A stretch of DNA of 64,000 nt from Lachnospiraceae bacterium AC2029 (GTDB lineage Bacteria; Bacillota; Clostridia; Lachnospirales; Lachnospiraceae). How positions within the stretch are numbered: the first letter of the stretch is position 1; each line of letters opens with the position of its first letter. Positions 24,291-32,768 of this stretch are shown one piece after another. The position numbers and the translations under genes are program-made. The notes under the pieces are model-generated. The model was given only the letters and a program-made list of their open reading frames with translations, searched no databases and was not told the origin of the DNA. The stretch is from contig JNLK01000001.1 of assembly GCA_000703065.1 (NCBI GenBank), positions 2,750,001-2,814,000 on the forward strand. The letters are read 5' to 3'.

Positions 24291-27149
24291 ATGGGAGATC
24301 TGAATGATGAGAAGAAGGAAGAGCAGGACATAAATGAGACGATGAATGTGTCTTCCACTTCCGATCGGGAACAGAAGCGGACAGATGCAGCGCTTAAGAA
24401 GGAAGGCAAAGAGGAGATCAGTCAGAAGACTGCAGATATGGTTCCTGTTGCGGAGGAGTTCTCCTTCAATACCTTCTGGAACACAAGAAGAGTCGAATTT
24501 GCAGTGGATCGGAATGGTAAGCGGATCGATTCCAGGGAAGAGATCGAGAAGGCCCTGTCGGTTCCTGATGAAAATCTTTTCGTCCATACCAGAGGAGGAC
24601 GTGTATTTGTCGCCAAGAACGTTGACGGCAAGCTGATGACGACACAGAGCGTGATCCCGGTGAGGGACGGAGATATGCAGGTGCTTCGGAACCGGACTGC
24701 GGAGGTGAAGACGCTTCTGAAGTGGAACGAAGCGGACATTTCCCATGGGATCAGTGCCTCAGGGAAGAACCTGGGAGGACCGGAGGAGATCCGGAACGCC
24801 CTGGCAGAAGGAAAGGAACGGGTGTTCCTTTATACGGTGTTGGATCCGGACTGCCCCTTTGCGGTGGAAAAGAGAGATGAGGGCTATGCCATCTCAAAAT
24901 TCCCGCAGGAGGTGGATCTCAAGTGGGGAGATACCAAGCTCCTCTATGCAAGAGATGTGGACGGAAATGAGTTTCGTTCCCCCGAGGCGATTCAGGAAGC
25001 TCTCGGAAAGGAGCCGGGCCGTCTGCTGGTACATTTGCAGGACGATCCGGATGATCCCTATATGCTGGAGAAGCGGGAAGACGGAGTCTACCTGTCAAAT
25101 GATCCGGTAAAATCCGGAAATGCCATGAACAAGGCTGCGTACCGCAAGCTGGAGGGCGAGCCGGCGATCGTACCGAAGAAGGAGCCCGTACCCGATGATT
25201 TCATCATGTCGGAGGAACCTCTTTCCCAGACGGGCTTCCTTGAATGGAAGAAGGAGGATGTGCTTTACGCCGTAGGCACCGACGGAAAGAAGATCACAGA
25301 TTATCAGAAGATCGTGGATTCCTTCAATAAGGGCGACACGCGTATGCTGCTCTATACCAAATTGGAGGAGGAGCCCCGCCTGGTCGAGAGAAAGAAGAAT
25401 CGTTTCTATACCTCCAAGCGTACCATGGGGAAGCTGGAGAAAATGCTGGAGAACGCGGATCCGATGAATCTTGATCCGGAGCTCTTCACCTCGGAGGAGG
25501 AGAAGCTGTCGGCTGTCAAATGGAATCTGACCGTCCTGATGGCTGAAAAGACCTCCAAGATCCTTTTCGCCATGGACGATGATGGCAGGATCTACGGGCA
25601 GGATGACAGAAATGATGAGATTCTGTCGGAAATGCAGAAGGAAGGGAAGCGGATGTTCCTTTTCGAGCAGAATAAAACAACCGGACAGGTGACCGCACAG
25701 GCGCTGGAAAACCGGAAGGGGAAGCTGTACGTGTCCGATGCTCCTATAAACAGCCGGAACAAAATGAAGGATACGCCGGACTTCAGTCCCAAGGCGTCTA
25801 TTCGGGTAGAGGATATCATCAATATCGCAGACCGGCATAAGCTTGAGGAACTGCAGGATAAGCTGGGTGCAAACAATCAGAAGAGGAAGGCGCTGGCGGA
25901 TAATCTGGAGAACCTGAATAAGGTCAAGGATGCCAAATCGGTTCTGAAAGAACCCGGTAAGCCGACGAAGCCAAAGAAACCGGGCAAGCCGGGCCTGGGC
26001 TTCTGGGGCGGCCTGTGGCGCGGGATCACAAAGTTCTTTACTTTGGGCTTCGGTGAGACCAAGGGCTATAAAAAGCTTGCTGAGAAACGTAAGAAATATA
26101 ACGAAGTGGAGCTTCCGGAATATGAAAAGAAGATACATGAATTCCCGAACGAACTGAAGAAGTATGAAGCAACCATGAAGAAGTTCAGGGAAGAAGAAAA
26201 GGCTTTGAAGTACCAGAAGGACCATCGAAAGGAACTGGAGGAGAAGTACAGGAAGCTGGACCGACAGGCAGAGCTGGAACAGGCAAATCTGAAGAGCGCC
26301 TACAATTCGGAAAATGAAAGCTGGAAGAAGAAGTCGGCCGCCAACGGTCCGCGTCAGGTTAAGAACTATCGGGATCACCTGGAGGTCCGGGTCGAAGGTG
26401 TTGCTGATTATATGGAGAAGGGTGAGATCACTCCGGACAACATTTTCGCATATACATGGATGAAGGGTGCGGCATGTAAAGGTAAGAGCGCATCGGATCC
26501 CAGCGCCAGGAGGGATCTGGCTGCATATATCGCCTCCAATTCCATTCAGACCAAGATCCTTTCCGACAAGGCATACCAGACTGTGGACAGTGAGGTGCAG
26601 GACAAAAAGAGAGTACATGCGCTGAACACAGGTGCGGCACAGAAGAAGATCGAACAGGATGAAGTATTCAACAAGGTCCTGGATGATCTGAAGGACGGTC
26701 CCATCGATCCGGAGAAGGTACATGACAGGTACCTGATCATGACCACGAAGAAGGACCGATCGAAGAAGATGCCGGATGCGATCCTTCGGGAAGCAAAGGA
26801 GGATCTGATCCGGGGCTTCGGAAAACAGCCCATTTCCGACAGATCCATAGATGAGGTGATCCGGATCAAAGCCATGGATGAGAATATCGAGAAGATCTCC
26901 AAGATGAGGCTGAATCCCAACGCCATGACGCCGGAAGAAGTGAAGAGGTACGAATCGGCAGGTAAGAAGCGTCTGGCCGAGATCCTGATGCTGAAGCCTA
27001 CAGAGGCGGAACGGAAGCCTTATAAGGATGCTGCGGCGAAGCTGGGAAATCAGGGACCTATGAAGCTGGATGACATGAAGAATGCACTGGAAAGCAAGAT
27101 GCCGAAGAAGCAAATGGAGGCCGTTAAGAACCCGCAAGCCGGAAAGTAG
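24291..27149 (+). CDS. Large repeat/coiled-coil protein of unknown function (952 aa)
   Basis: The N-terminal about 490 residues contain five related units of about 75-90 residues. Each has a strand like VLYAVGTDGKKI, a helix with an EEIxxAL pattern, a strand like RMLLYTKL, and VEKREDGVYLS. Starts are near residues 60, 142, 218, 320 and 402. Then comes a lysine/proline-rich hinge (GKPTKPKKPGKPG), a hydrophobic aromatic patch (FWGGLWRGITKFFTLGFGET, about 567-586), a long coiled coil (about 590-690), and a helical C-terminus. No signal peptide. The hydrophobic patch beside the coiled coil could associate with membrane. Family unknown; it lies between the 687-aa protein and the TerB-like gene and is probably co-transcribed. 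Confidence 0.85.
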   Translation: MGDLNDEKKEEQDINETMNVSSTSDREQKRTDAALKKEGKEEISQKTADMVPVAEEFSFNTFWNTRRVEFAVDRNGKRIDSREEIEKALSVPDENLFVHTRGGRVFVAKNVDGKLMTTQSVIPVRDGDMQVLRNRTAEVKTLLKWNEADISHGISASGKNLGGPEEIRNALAEGKERVFLYTVLDPDCPFAVEKRDEGYAISKFPQEVDLKWGDTKLLYARDVDGNEFRSPEAIQEALGKEPGRLLVHLQDDPDDPYMLEKREDGVYLSNDPVKSGNAMNKAAYRKLEGEPAIVPKKEPVPDDFIMSEEPLSQTGFLEWKKEDVLYAVGTDGKKITDYQKIVDSFNKGDTRMLLYTKLEEEPRLVERKKNRFYTSKRTMGKLEKMLENADPMNLDPELFTSEEEKLSAVKWNLTVLMAEKTSKILFAMDDDGRIYGQDDRNDEILSEMQKEGKRMFLFEQNKTTGQVTAQALENRKGKLYVSDAPINSRNKMKDTPDFSPKASIRVEDIINIADRHKLEELQDKLGANNQKRKALADNLENLNKVKDAKSVLKEPGKPTKPKKPGKPGLGFWGGLWRGITKFFTLGFGETKGYKKLAEKRKKYNEVELPEYEKKIHEFPNELKKYEATMKKFREEEKALKYQKDHRKELEEKYRKLDRQAELEQANLKSAYNSENESWKKKSAANGPRQVKNYRDHLEVRVEGVADYMEKGEITPDNIFAYTWMKGAACKGKSASDPSARRDLAAYIASNSIQTKILSDKAYQTVDSEVQDKKRVHALNTGAAQKKIEQDEVFNKVLDDLKDGPIDPEKVHDRYLIMTTKKDRSKKMPDAILREAKEDLIRGFGKQPISDRSIDEVIRIKAMDENIEKISKMRLNPNAMTPEEVKRYESAGKKRLAEILMLKPTEAERKPYKDAAAKLGNQGPMKLDDMKNALESKMPKKQMEAVKNPQAGK

Positions 27150-27290
27150 CCGATACCCGAAATAAAGTGGAGAAGCGGATGAACGTAGCGGGCAGGTGAG
27201 ACGGACGAAGCGACAGAAAGAAGAGGATAGACGAAACGGACATAGCTACGTGTTCATTGCCATGCGCATTGCGACGCGGAAAGGAGTACT

Positions 27291-27779
27291 ATGGCGGATA
27301 CGGAACTGAAAATAATAGTGGATGAAATGTGTGAAGCGATCGACAAGATCGGCGGGCTCACAGGTCTTACAGAGGATCTGGGAACCATTGCGCGGGTTGA
27401 GATGGGACTGTTCATGATGTACCTTTCTGCTTCGGACGGAATGGTCAGCTGGGAAGAAGCGAAGCTGATCTCCGATACCTGCGGGCTGAATCTGACTGTG
27501 GAGAGTCTTGCCGAATTTATCGATGAGAACAACCTGTACTCCGAGGCCTTTGAGAGACAGGTACCGGTATCCCTGAAGATCCTGGTGGCGGCAGATAATG
27601 TGCTTCACGAGGAGGGCGGAGAGGTGTCCGGCTCTCTGGAACTGATCGAGAGCTACAGAGCCCTTGGGATCGGGCTGATCAATGCGGACGAGAAGGTGGA
27701 TCCGAACGAGGAGCGGGATATGGACATCTATCTGAAAATGATGACCGACTACCGAAACGCGAATTACAGGGGTAAGTAA
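27291..27779 (+). CDS. TerB-like small acidic protein
   Basis: A 162-residue acidic helical protein. LFMMYLSASDGMVSWEEAKLI looks like the first acidic metal-binding helix pair of TerB/DUF533-type domains, and INADEKVDPNEERDMD resembles the second. TerB domains are found in tellurite-resistance and stress/defence operons and bind divalent metal. It follows the two large unknown proteins at 22180 and 24291 by 141 bases and probably belongs to the same unit. GGAAAGGAG precedes the ATG. Assignment is from motif resemblance only. Confidence 0.7.
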   Translation: MADTELKIIVDEMCEAIDKIGGLTGLTEDLGTIARVEMGLFMMYLSASDGMVSWEEAKLISDTCGLNLTVESLAEFIDENNLYSEAFERQVPVSLKILVAADNVLHEEGGEVSGSLELIESYRALGIGLINADEKVDPNEERDMDIYLKMMTDYRNANYRGK

Positions 27780-27797
27780 GAAGAATAACATACGGAG

Positions 27798-27881
27798 ATG
27801 CGGGCAGGTATGAGAAAGACAGGAAAATGGATCGACGGGAAGTCCTACCGCTTCGATGCATCCGGCTACCTGATCCCGTAA
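27798..27881 (+). pseudogene. Orphan cell-wall-binding repeat remnant
   Basis: A 27-codon frame ends in GKWIDGKSYRFDASGYLIP, which is one choline-binding-type repeat like those ending the glucanase at 6421. No signal peptide or enzyme precedes it, so it is most likely the 3' stub of a lost surface protein gene. A short real ORF cannot be excluded. Confidence 0.55.
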
Positions 27882-27906
27882 TGACAGAACCGTAGGAGGA
27901 AGTCTT

Positions 27907-28617
27907 GTGAATCATGAAATCATTTTACAGGTAAATGATCTCCGCAAAACATACGGGAGCGAAGAGAATATCGTACACGCCCTGGACGGGATCGATCTTT
28001 CGGTCTACGAGGGGGAACTTCTTGTGATCCTCGGCAGCAGCGGAAGCGGAAAATCAACGCTTCTGAACATGCTGGGGGGAATGGACGTTCCCAACAGCGG
28101 CACCATACTGTTTCGCGGGGTGGATATCGGAAAATACAAGGATAAGGAGCTGACGCTGTACCGCAGAAATCATGTGGGTTTTGTATTCCAGTCCTTCAAC
28201 CTGATCGGGGAACTGACGGTCCGTGAAAATGTGAAGATGACAGCGGATCTGAAGCATCATCCGGGAATCGTGGAGGAGACCCTGGATATTCTGGGACTTT
28301 CCGAAAAGAAGGACAAATACCCCTCGCAGCTGTCCGGCGGGCAGCAGCAGAGAGTGGCCATCGCCAGAGCCCTGGCGGGAAGCTCGGATATCCTGCTCTG
28401 TGACGAGCCTACGGGGGCGCTGGATTATGATACCGGGAAGCAGATCCTGGTACAGCTGCAGGAGCTTTCCCAGGTTCACGGGAAGACCGTGGTCATAGTC
28501 ACACATACGAAGGAGATTTCCATGATGGCGGATCGTGTCATCACCATGAAGGATGGCAGGATCATACATGAGACGGTAAATGAGGCGCCGGTTTCGGCGG
28601 ACGCCATTGACTGGTAG
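27907..28617 (+). CDS. ABC transporter ATP-binding protein (MacB/LolD type)
   Basis: A 236-residue ATPase with Walker A GSSGSGKST, Q-loop FVFQSFNL, signature LSGGQQQRVAIARAL, Walker B ILLCDEPTGALD and H-loop VTHTKE. The CDEPTGALD variant and FQSFNL are typical of the MacB/LolD exporter family that pairs with FtsX-like permeases, exactly the next gene. The GTG start at 27907 has AGGAGG seven bases upstream. It drives the large permease at 28670 as one operon. Confidence 0.93.
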   Translation: MNHEIILQVNDLRKTYGSEENIVHALDGIDLSVYEGELLVILGSSGSGKSTLLNMLGGMDVPNSGTILFRGVDIGKYKDKELTLYRRNHVGFVFQSFNLIGELTVRENVKMTADLKHHPGIVEETLDILGLSEKKDKYPSQLSGGQQQRVAIARALAGSSDILLCDEPTGALDYDTGKQILVQLQELSQVHGKTVVIVTHTKEISMMADRVITMKDGRIIHETVNEAPVSADAIDW

Positions 28618-28669
28618 GAGAAGGGAAATATTCGTACAGCATTAGAAGAAATGGCAGAATAGGGACGAT

Positions 28670-31600
28670 ATGAAGAACAGTCTGTTGCGGGTGATCACAA
28701 AAAAATATGCACGGCTGATGATATCCATGGTGCTTGTTTCTTCGTTGGGATGCGGGATCATGTCCGGCATGACCAGCGGCTTTTTGTCGTTGAACCGGAC
28801 ATTTGACGAGTATGTAGAGGACATGAAGTATCCTGATGTTGTGATCGTAACGGACATTACGACCAAGGATATGGCGGACCGGCTCAGAGACCTGGACGGT
28901 GTGGAAGAGGTGAATGCCAGACTGGAAGGGAATCTTGTTCTGATCGACAAGGAAGGCCGGTATGTCTCCGTAGACGCCATGACCTATGAGGAGGATGAAT
29001 TCCAGAAGTTCTATTACTGGGAGAAAAGTGATAAGAGGGGAGATTACCCAATCCTTCTGGAACACTCCTTCAGTGAGAAAAGGGACATCCATGCGGGAGA
29101 TGTGGTGGAGGTCCATCTGGGAGAGGATGTACGAAGCTGCACGGTATATGGCATTGTATCAAGACCGGAGGTGCTGGTAACGCCCAGCATCGGTCAGATG
29201 AAGATCGGTTATTCAGACTGCTGTTATATGTATGTTCCTGCCTCCCTTCTGAAGGATGAGGAAAACCCGGAGTATGTGAAAGCGCTTGCGGAGTGGGAAG
29301 AGAAGAACCGGGAATACACGGAGGCTAAGGAGCAGGCGGATTCGGAGCATGAAAAGGCCGAGGCAAAGATACGGGAAGCCGAGACGGAGCTGGCCGGGAA
29401 AGAGACAGAGCTGACGGAGGGGATCACGGAAGCGGAGCGTCAGAAGAGAGCCCTGGAAAGCAACCGGACAGAACTGAAGAAGAAGTTAAATGAGATCAGC
29501 AGCCTTTCGAAGGAACTGGAAGAGAAGAAACGGGAACTGCAGGAGGGCGAGGAGAAGTACAGGGAAGAATCGACTAAACTTGATGCTGCGAAGGATGAAG
29601 TCGAGGCAGGCTGGAAGGAGCTTAACGGTCAGAAGAAGGAACTGGATGAACAGTATCAGGAACTGAAGGAAGGGATCGCCGAGGGAGAGAAGCAGCTGGC
29701 CGAGGCGAAGAAGACCCTGAAGGAATGGGAGTCCTTCACGGACAGGTTCAGCAGGTATAAGAGTGAGATCGAGGAACTGACAGAGGATATCAAACTCCCG
29801 AAAGATGCATATCAGGAGGGACGTGAGCTGGCGGCCCGAATGGATGAGATCCTTTCGGACACTGATTATGTGATCTGGATGCTGAAGCAGACGGATGAGT
29901 GGCTCGAAAGTGACACGGTGAATTCCATCATAGACCGGATGGGGAAGTATGCCGCTTCCGTCAGAAGCATGAGAGATGATCTGGTGAAGGCCGTGGAAAA
30001 CCGTGAGGATCCGGAAGTGATCGAAGGGATCCGGCAGAAGTTTGTCTCCACAAGTGAGCTCTTTCTGGAGAACTGTGTTAAGAATAAGAAGACGATGGCA
30101 GAGGTGGTCAAAGCCGTATTTGCCTCTGTACAGAATATGAAGGACCAGATCGAGGCCGGGGAGCTGCAGCTGCAGAAGAGTAAGGATCTTGAGGAAGATG
30201 TTGAGAACGGACTGAAGCTTGTAGAAGAGGGACGCGAGAAGCTGATCACTGCAGGGTCTGAGATTGAGGAAGGTGAGAAGAAGCTGCAGGAAGGAGCCGC
30301 AGAGCTGGAGGCGGCCGCAGCAAAGATCAAAGAGGGAGAACAGCAGATCGTCACCGGAAGAAAACAGGTGGAACAGTATCTCGTGCAGATAGAGAACGGG
30401 ATCAATGCGATCGAAGAAGGGATCCGGCAAGGGCGGAAGGAGTACGCAGACGCGGTGGATCTGGTGGCAGACGCCAGAAAGGAACTGGAGGATCAGTGGG
30501 ATAAAGTCCAAAAGGAACTGTCAGCCGGCGAAGAGGAACTCGGCAAAGCCAAAGAGGAGCTGGACAGCTGGGAAGGCTATGATGTGTTCTGCAACCAGTT
30601 CATGATCCGGGTTTCTGCCGGGGCCGATCCGGAAACCGTGCGGCAGCAGGCGGTGAAGGCTCTGGACGGACTTGAGATCAAGGACAGCTTTACCTATCAG
30701 GACTCCATGCTCAGACGAAGGGTCGTGAATGAAAATCTGGATCCGCTGGGGGTCATGTCGGTCTTTGTGCCGCTGATATTCTTCGCCGTTGCACTGATCG
30801 TGGTCTTCCTTTTCATGAATCTTCTGGTACGGCGGTGCCGCCGTGAGATCGGAATTCTGAGAGCTCTCGGATATACCAGAGGCTCCATCGTGCTTCAGTT
30901 CTGCACGGTGAGCCTGGTCATATCCCTGTTGGCTTCGCTTATCGGATTGCTGATAGGTCTGGCAGTGGCAAAGTATACCGGTGGGTATTTTCAGGACTTT
31001 TTTGATCTGTATTATCTGAAATTCATTCTTGACTGGAAGAAGATCCTTCTTGCCGTGGGCATTACGATCCTGGTGGGACAGGTGTCGACGCTTCTCAGTA
31101 TGGGATATGTGAATCGGGTCGCTCCCGTAGAGGCCATGACAAGACCTGCTCCCAAGACGGCATTTCATATGGGCGGGTTCATGAAGAACGGGAATTCCTT
31201 CTTCAAGTATTGCGTGTTCACGCTTATGCGAAATAAGGCACGGTTCTTCTTCTCAGTGATCTGCCTTGCCTCTTCGGTTATGCTGATCTTCCTGGCCTTA
31301 TCCTTTGGGGAGTCCAAGGACAGGATCCTGGTAAGCTATTACGAAGAGCGGATCCAATATGACTGTGAGGTGTATTTCAGCTATGAGCCTTCATCTGAAA
31401 AGATACAGAAGCTGGTAGAACAGGGATATGCGAAGGATCCGGAGATCGACAGATACTATATGAAGGAGATCCGGTTTAACGGAGCCTCCGAACAGGCAAC
31501 GATCCAGGCGATCCCCATGGGTACCGACAAGATAAAGATCTTTGATACCTCGCAGAAGGAGATCTTTCTTCAGGAGGAGGGTATCATCCTGGAGAAGCAT

Positions 31601-32281
31601 CTTACCGACAGCCTGGGCATTAAGGTCGGAGATGAGGTGACGATCGACGGAGTGCCTGTCCGGGTGACCCACATTTCCGAGCAGTACGAAGGACGTAAGC
31701 AGTATATTTCCTCTGCATATGCGGATCAGCTGTGGAGTCCGAGTGTCTACTCCGTTCTTCTGAATGTGGATTCGGATCAGGAAATCGCTCTGGTAAGGGA
31801 GATCTCCAAGATAGGAGGATATGTATTCGCATCCTTTACCGACAGGAACTACGAGTACTGGCAGGATGGTTTCAAAGGATTTACCGCGTGCGAGATCATC
31901 ATTATCATATTCTCCATCATGATCGGACTTATCATCATTATCAATACGCTTCATGCAAACCTGTTGGAGCAGAAGAGAGATCTCTGTATCATGAGGACAT
32001 TGGGATTCCAGCGCTCCGAGCTGTCTTTCCGGCTTCTCTTCCAGTCAGGCATGTATTACATCTTCGCCATACTGCCGGGGATTCCGCTGGGTGTCTGGGG
32101 CACACAGATGACGCTGGATAAAATGGAAACGGCGGGACGAAGCTACCCGTTTGTGAATACGCCGTCCATGTATCTGCTGACATGCGGAATGGTTCTTGCG
32201 TACCTCCTGATCGGACATGCTATTTCCATGCGGGACATGAAACGATGGGATATCGTGGAGAGCGTTAAGGATAAGGAGTGA
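28670..32281 (+). CDS. FtsX-like ABC permease with giant coiled-coil insert
   Basis: A 1203-residue permease. One N-terminal membrane helix (MISMVLVSSLGCGIMSG) is followed by a MacB-type extracytoplasmic region. Into this is inserted about 450 residues of heptad-rich coiled coil (about 180-640) with many EEGEKKLQEG-like motifs, then a first FtsX membrane domain (three helices, about 690-820). A second extracytoplasmic segment (about 880-1060) and a final FtsX domain follow. Coiled-coil FtsX permeases of Firmicutes transmit ATPase strokes to surface hydrolases or export lipids and peptides. Together with the ATPase at 27907 it is a type VII mechanotransmission-like ABC system. The ribosome binding site is modest (AGGG). 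Substrate unknown. Confidence 0.9.
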   Translation: MKNSLLRVITKKYARLMISMVLVSSLGCGIMSGMTSGFLSLNRTFDEYVEDMKYPDVVIVTDITTKDMADRLRDLDGVEEVNARLEGNLVLIDKEGRYVSVDAMTYEEDEFQKFYYWEKSDKRGDYPILLEHSFSEKRDIHAGDVVEVHLGEDVRSCTVYGIVSRPEVLVTPSIGQMKIGYSDCCYMYVPASLLKDEENPEYVKALAEWEEKNREYTEAKEQADSEHEKAEAKIREAETELAGKETELTEGITEAERQKRALESNRTELKKKLNEISSLSKELEEKKRELQEGEEKYREESTKLDAAKDEVEAGWKELNGQKKELDEQYQELKEGIAEGEKQLAEAKKTLKEWESFTDRFSRYKSEIEELTEDIKLPKDAYQEGRELAARMDEILSDTDYVIWMLKQTDEWLESDTVNSIIDRMGKYAASVRSMRDDLVKAVENREDPEVIEGIRQKFVSTSELFLENCVKNKKTMAEVVKAVFASVQNMKDQIEAGELQLQKSKDLEEDVENGLKLVEEGREKLITAGSEIEEGEKKLQEGAAELEAAAAKIKEGEQQIVTGRKQVEQYLVQIENGINAIEEGIRQGRKEYADAVDLVADARKELEDQWDKVQKELSAGEEELGKAKEELDSWEGYDVFCNQFMIRVSAGADPETVRQQAVKALDGLEIKDSFTYQDSMLRRRVVNENLDPLGVMSVFVPLIFFAVALIVVFLFMNLLVRRCRREIGILRALGYTRGSIVLQFCTVSLVISLLASLIGLLIGLAVAKYTGGYFQDFFDLYYLKFILDWKKILLAVGITILVGQVSTLLSMGYVNRVAPVEAMTRPAPKTAFHMGGFMKNGNSFFKYCVFTLMRNKARFFFSVICLASSVMLIFLALSFGESKDRILVSYYEERIQYDCEVYFSYEPSSEKIQKLVEQGYAKDPEIDRYYMKEIRFNGASEQATIQAIPMGTDKIKIFDTSQKEIFLQEEGIILEKHLTDSLGIKVGDEVTIDGVPVRVTHISEQYEGRKQYISSAYADQLWSPSVYSVLLNVDSDQEIALVREISKIGGYVFASFTDRNYEYWQDGFKGFTACEIIIIIFSIMIGLIIIINTLHANLLEQKRDLCIMRTLGFQRSELSFRLLFQSGMYYIFAILPGIPLGVWGTQMTLDKMETAGRSYPFVNTPSMYLLTCGMVLAYLLIGHAISMRDMKRWDIVESVKDKE

Positions 32282-32296
32282 TTGGCGGAAAAACAG

Positions 32297-32360
32297 CATG
32301 ACAGAGGGACAGGTTCAGTGTCACATGAAAATGTGACGCTGAACCTGTCCCTCCGTCATG
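32297..32360. repeat. 30-bp-arm palindromic repeat (REP-like), bidirectional terminator candidate
   Basis: Arms 32297-32326 and 32331-32360 pair almost perfectly around a GAAA loop. Each arm carries GAGGGACAGGTTCAG and TGTCACAT or their complements. It lies exactly between the convergent ABC permease and oadG genes, so it may terminate both. Related sequence occurs at 19766, 40136 and 41499. Confidence 0.85.
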
Positions 32361-32374
32361 TTTGTCTATGGAAT

Positions 32375-32677
32375 TTACAGGTCCTTGGAAAAGGTATAGG
32401 GGTCATCATCCGTCTCCAGGAAGTCCGTCTTCTCACGTTCCTTCATCAGGTCCAGGGCGGTTTGCTTCGGACCTGCCGCCTTCGGTGCGGCAGCTTCCGG
32501 TGCTGCACCTTCTTCCCCTGCCGCTTCGGCATTATCTACCGGCTCGGCCTTCTTCCGGGTCAGCGCCCTCATAATGTAGATGCCGATGATGATAACGCCT
32601 GTTACGATGAATATTCCAAGGAGACCGGCCCCCATGATTGGGAGGGAGTCTAAAAATGCATTTGTATCTATCGTCAT
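32375..32677 (-). CDS. oadG: Sodium-pumping decarboxylase gamma subunit (OadG family)
   Basis: A 100-residue protein with one N-terminal membrane helix (GAGLLGIFIVTGVIIIGIYI), the basic junction RALTRKK, and an alanine/proline-rich cytoplasmic tail, the usual OadG plan. The gamma subunit anchors the biotin-dependent carboxyltransferase to the Na+-translocating beta subunit. GGAGGATACC precedes the start. It is 91 bases downstream of oadB on the same strand. Confidence 0.88.
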   Translation of the reverse strand: MTIDTNAFLDSLPIMGAGLLGIFIVTGVIIIGIYIMRALTRKKAEPVDNAEAAGEEGAAPEAAAPKAAGPKQTALDLMKEREKTDFLETDDDPYTFSKDL

Positions 32678-32768
32678 AATGGTATCCTCCTGTTAAAACC
32701 TCTATCATAATTCTCATCAGGATTTTCTGTTGAGGACATTCTGTTCTGTCCACCCTGTCATTATCAGC

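Noticed and set aside
25095-27137. A 680-codon open frame on the minus strand opposite the 952-aa gene
   Set aside because: Composition is leucine/isoleucine/histidine-rich noise typical of an antisense frame; no ribosome binding site, and the plus-strand gene explains the region.
27246-27791. A 181-codon minus-strand frame opposite the TerB-like gene
   Set aside because: The plus-strand frame has a good ribosome binding site and TerB-like motifs; the minus strand has neither.
29486-30511. A 341-codon minus-strand frame within the FtsX permease
   Set aside because: Mirror of the coiled-coil codons (GAG/CTG); no domain or start signal.
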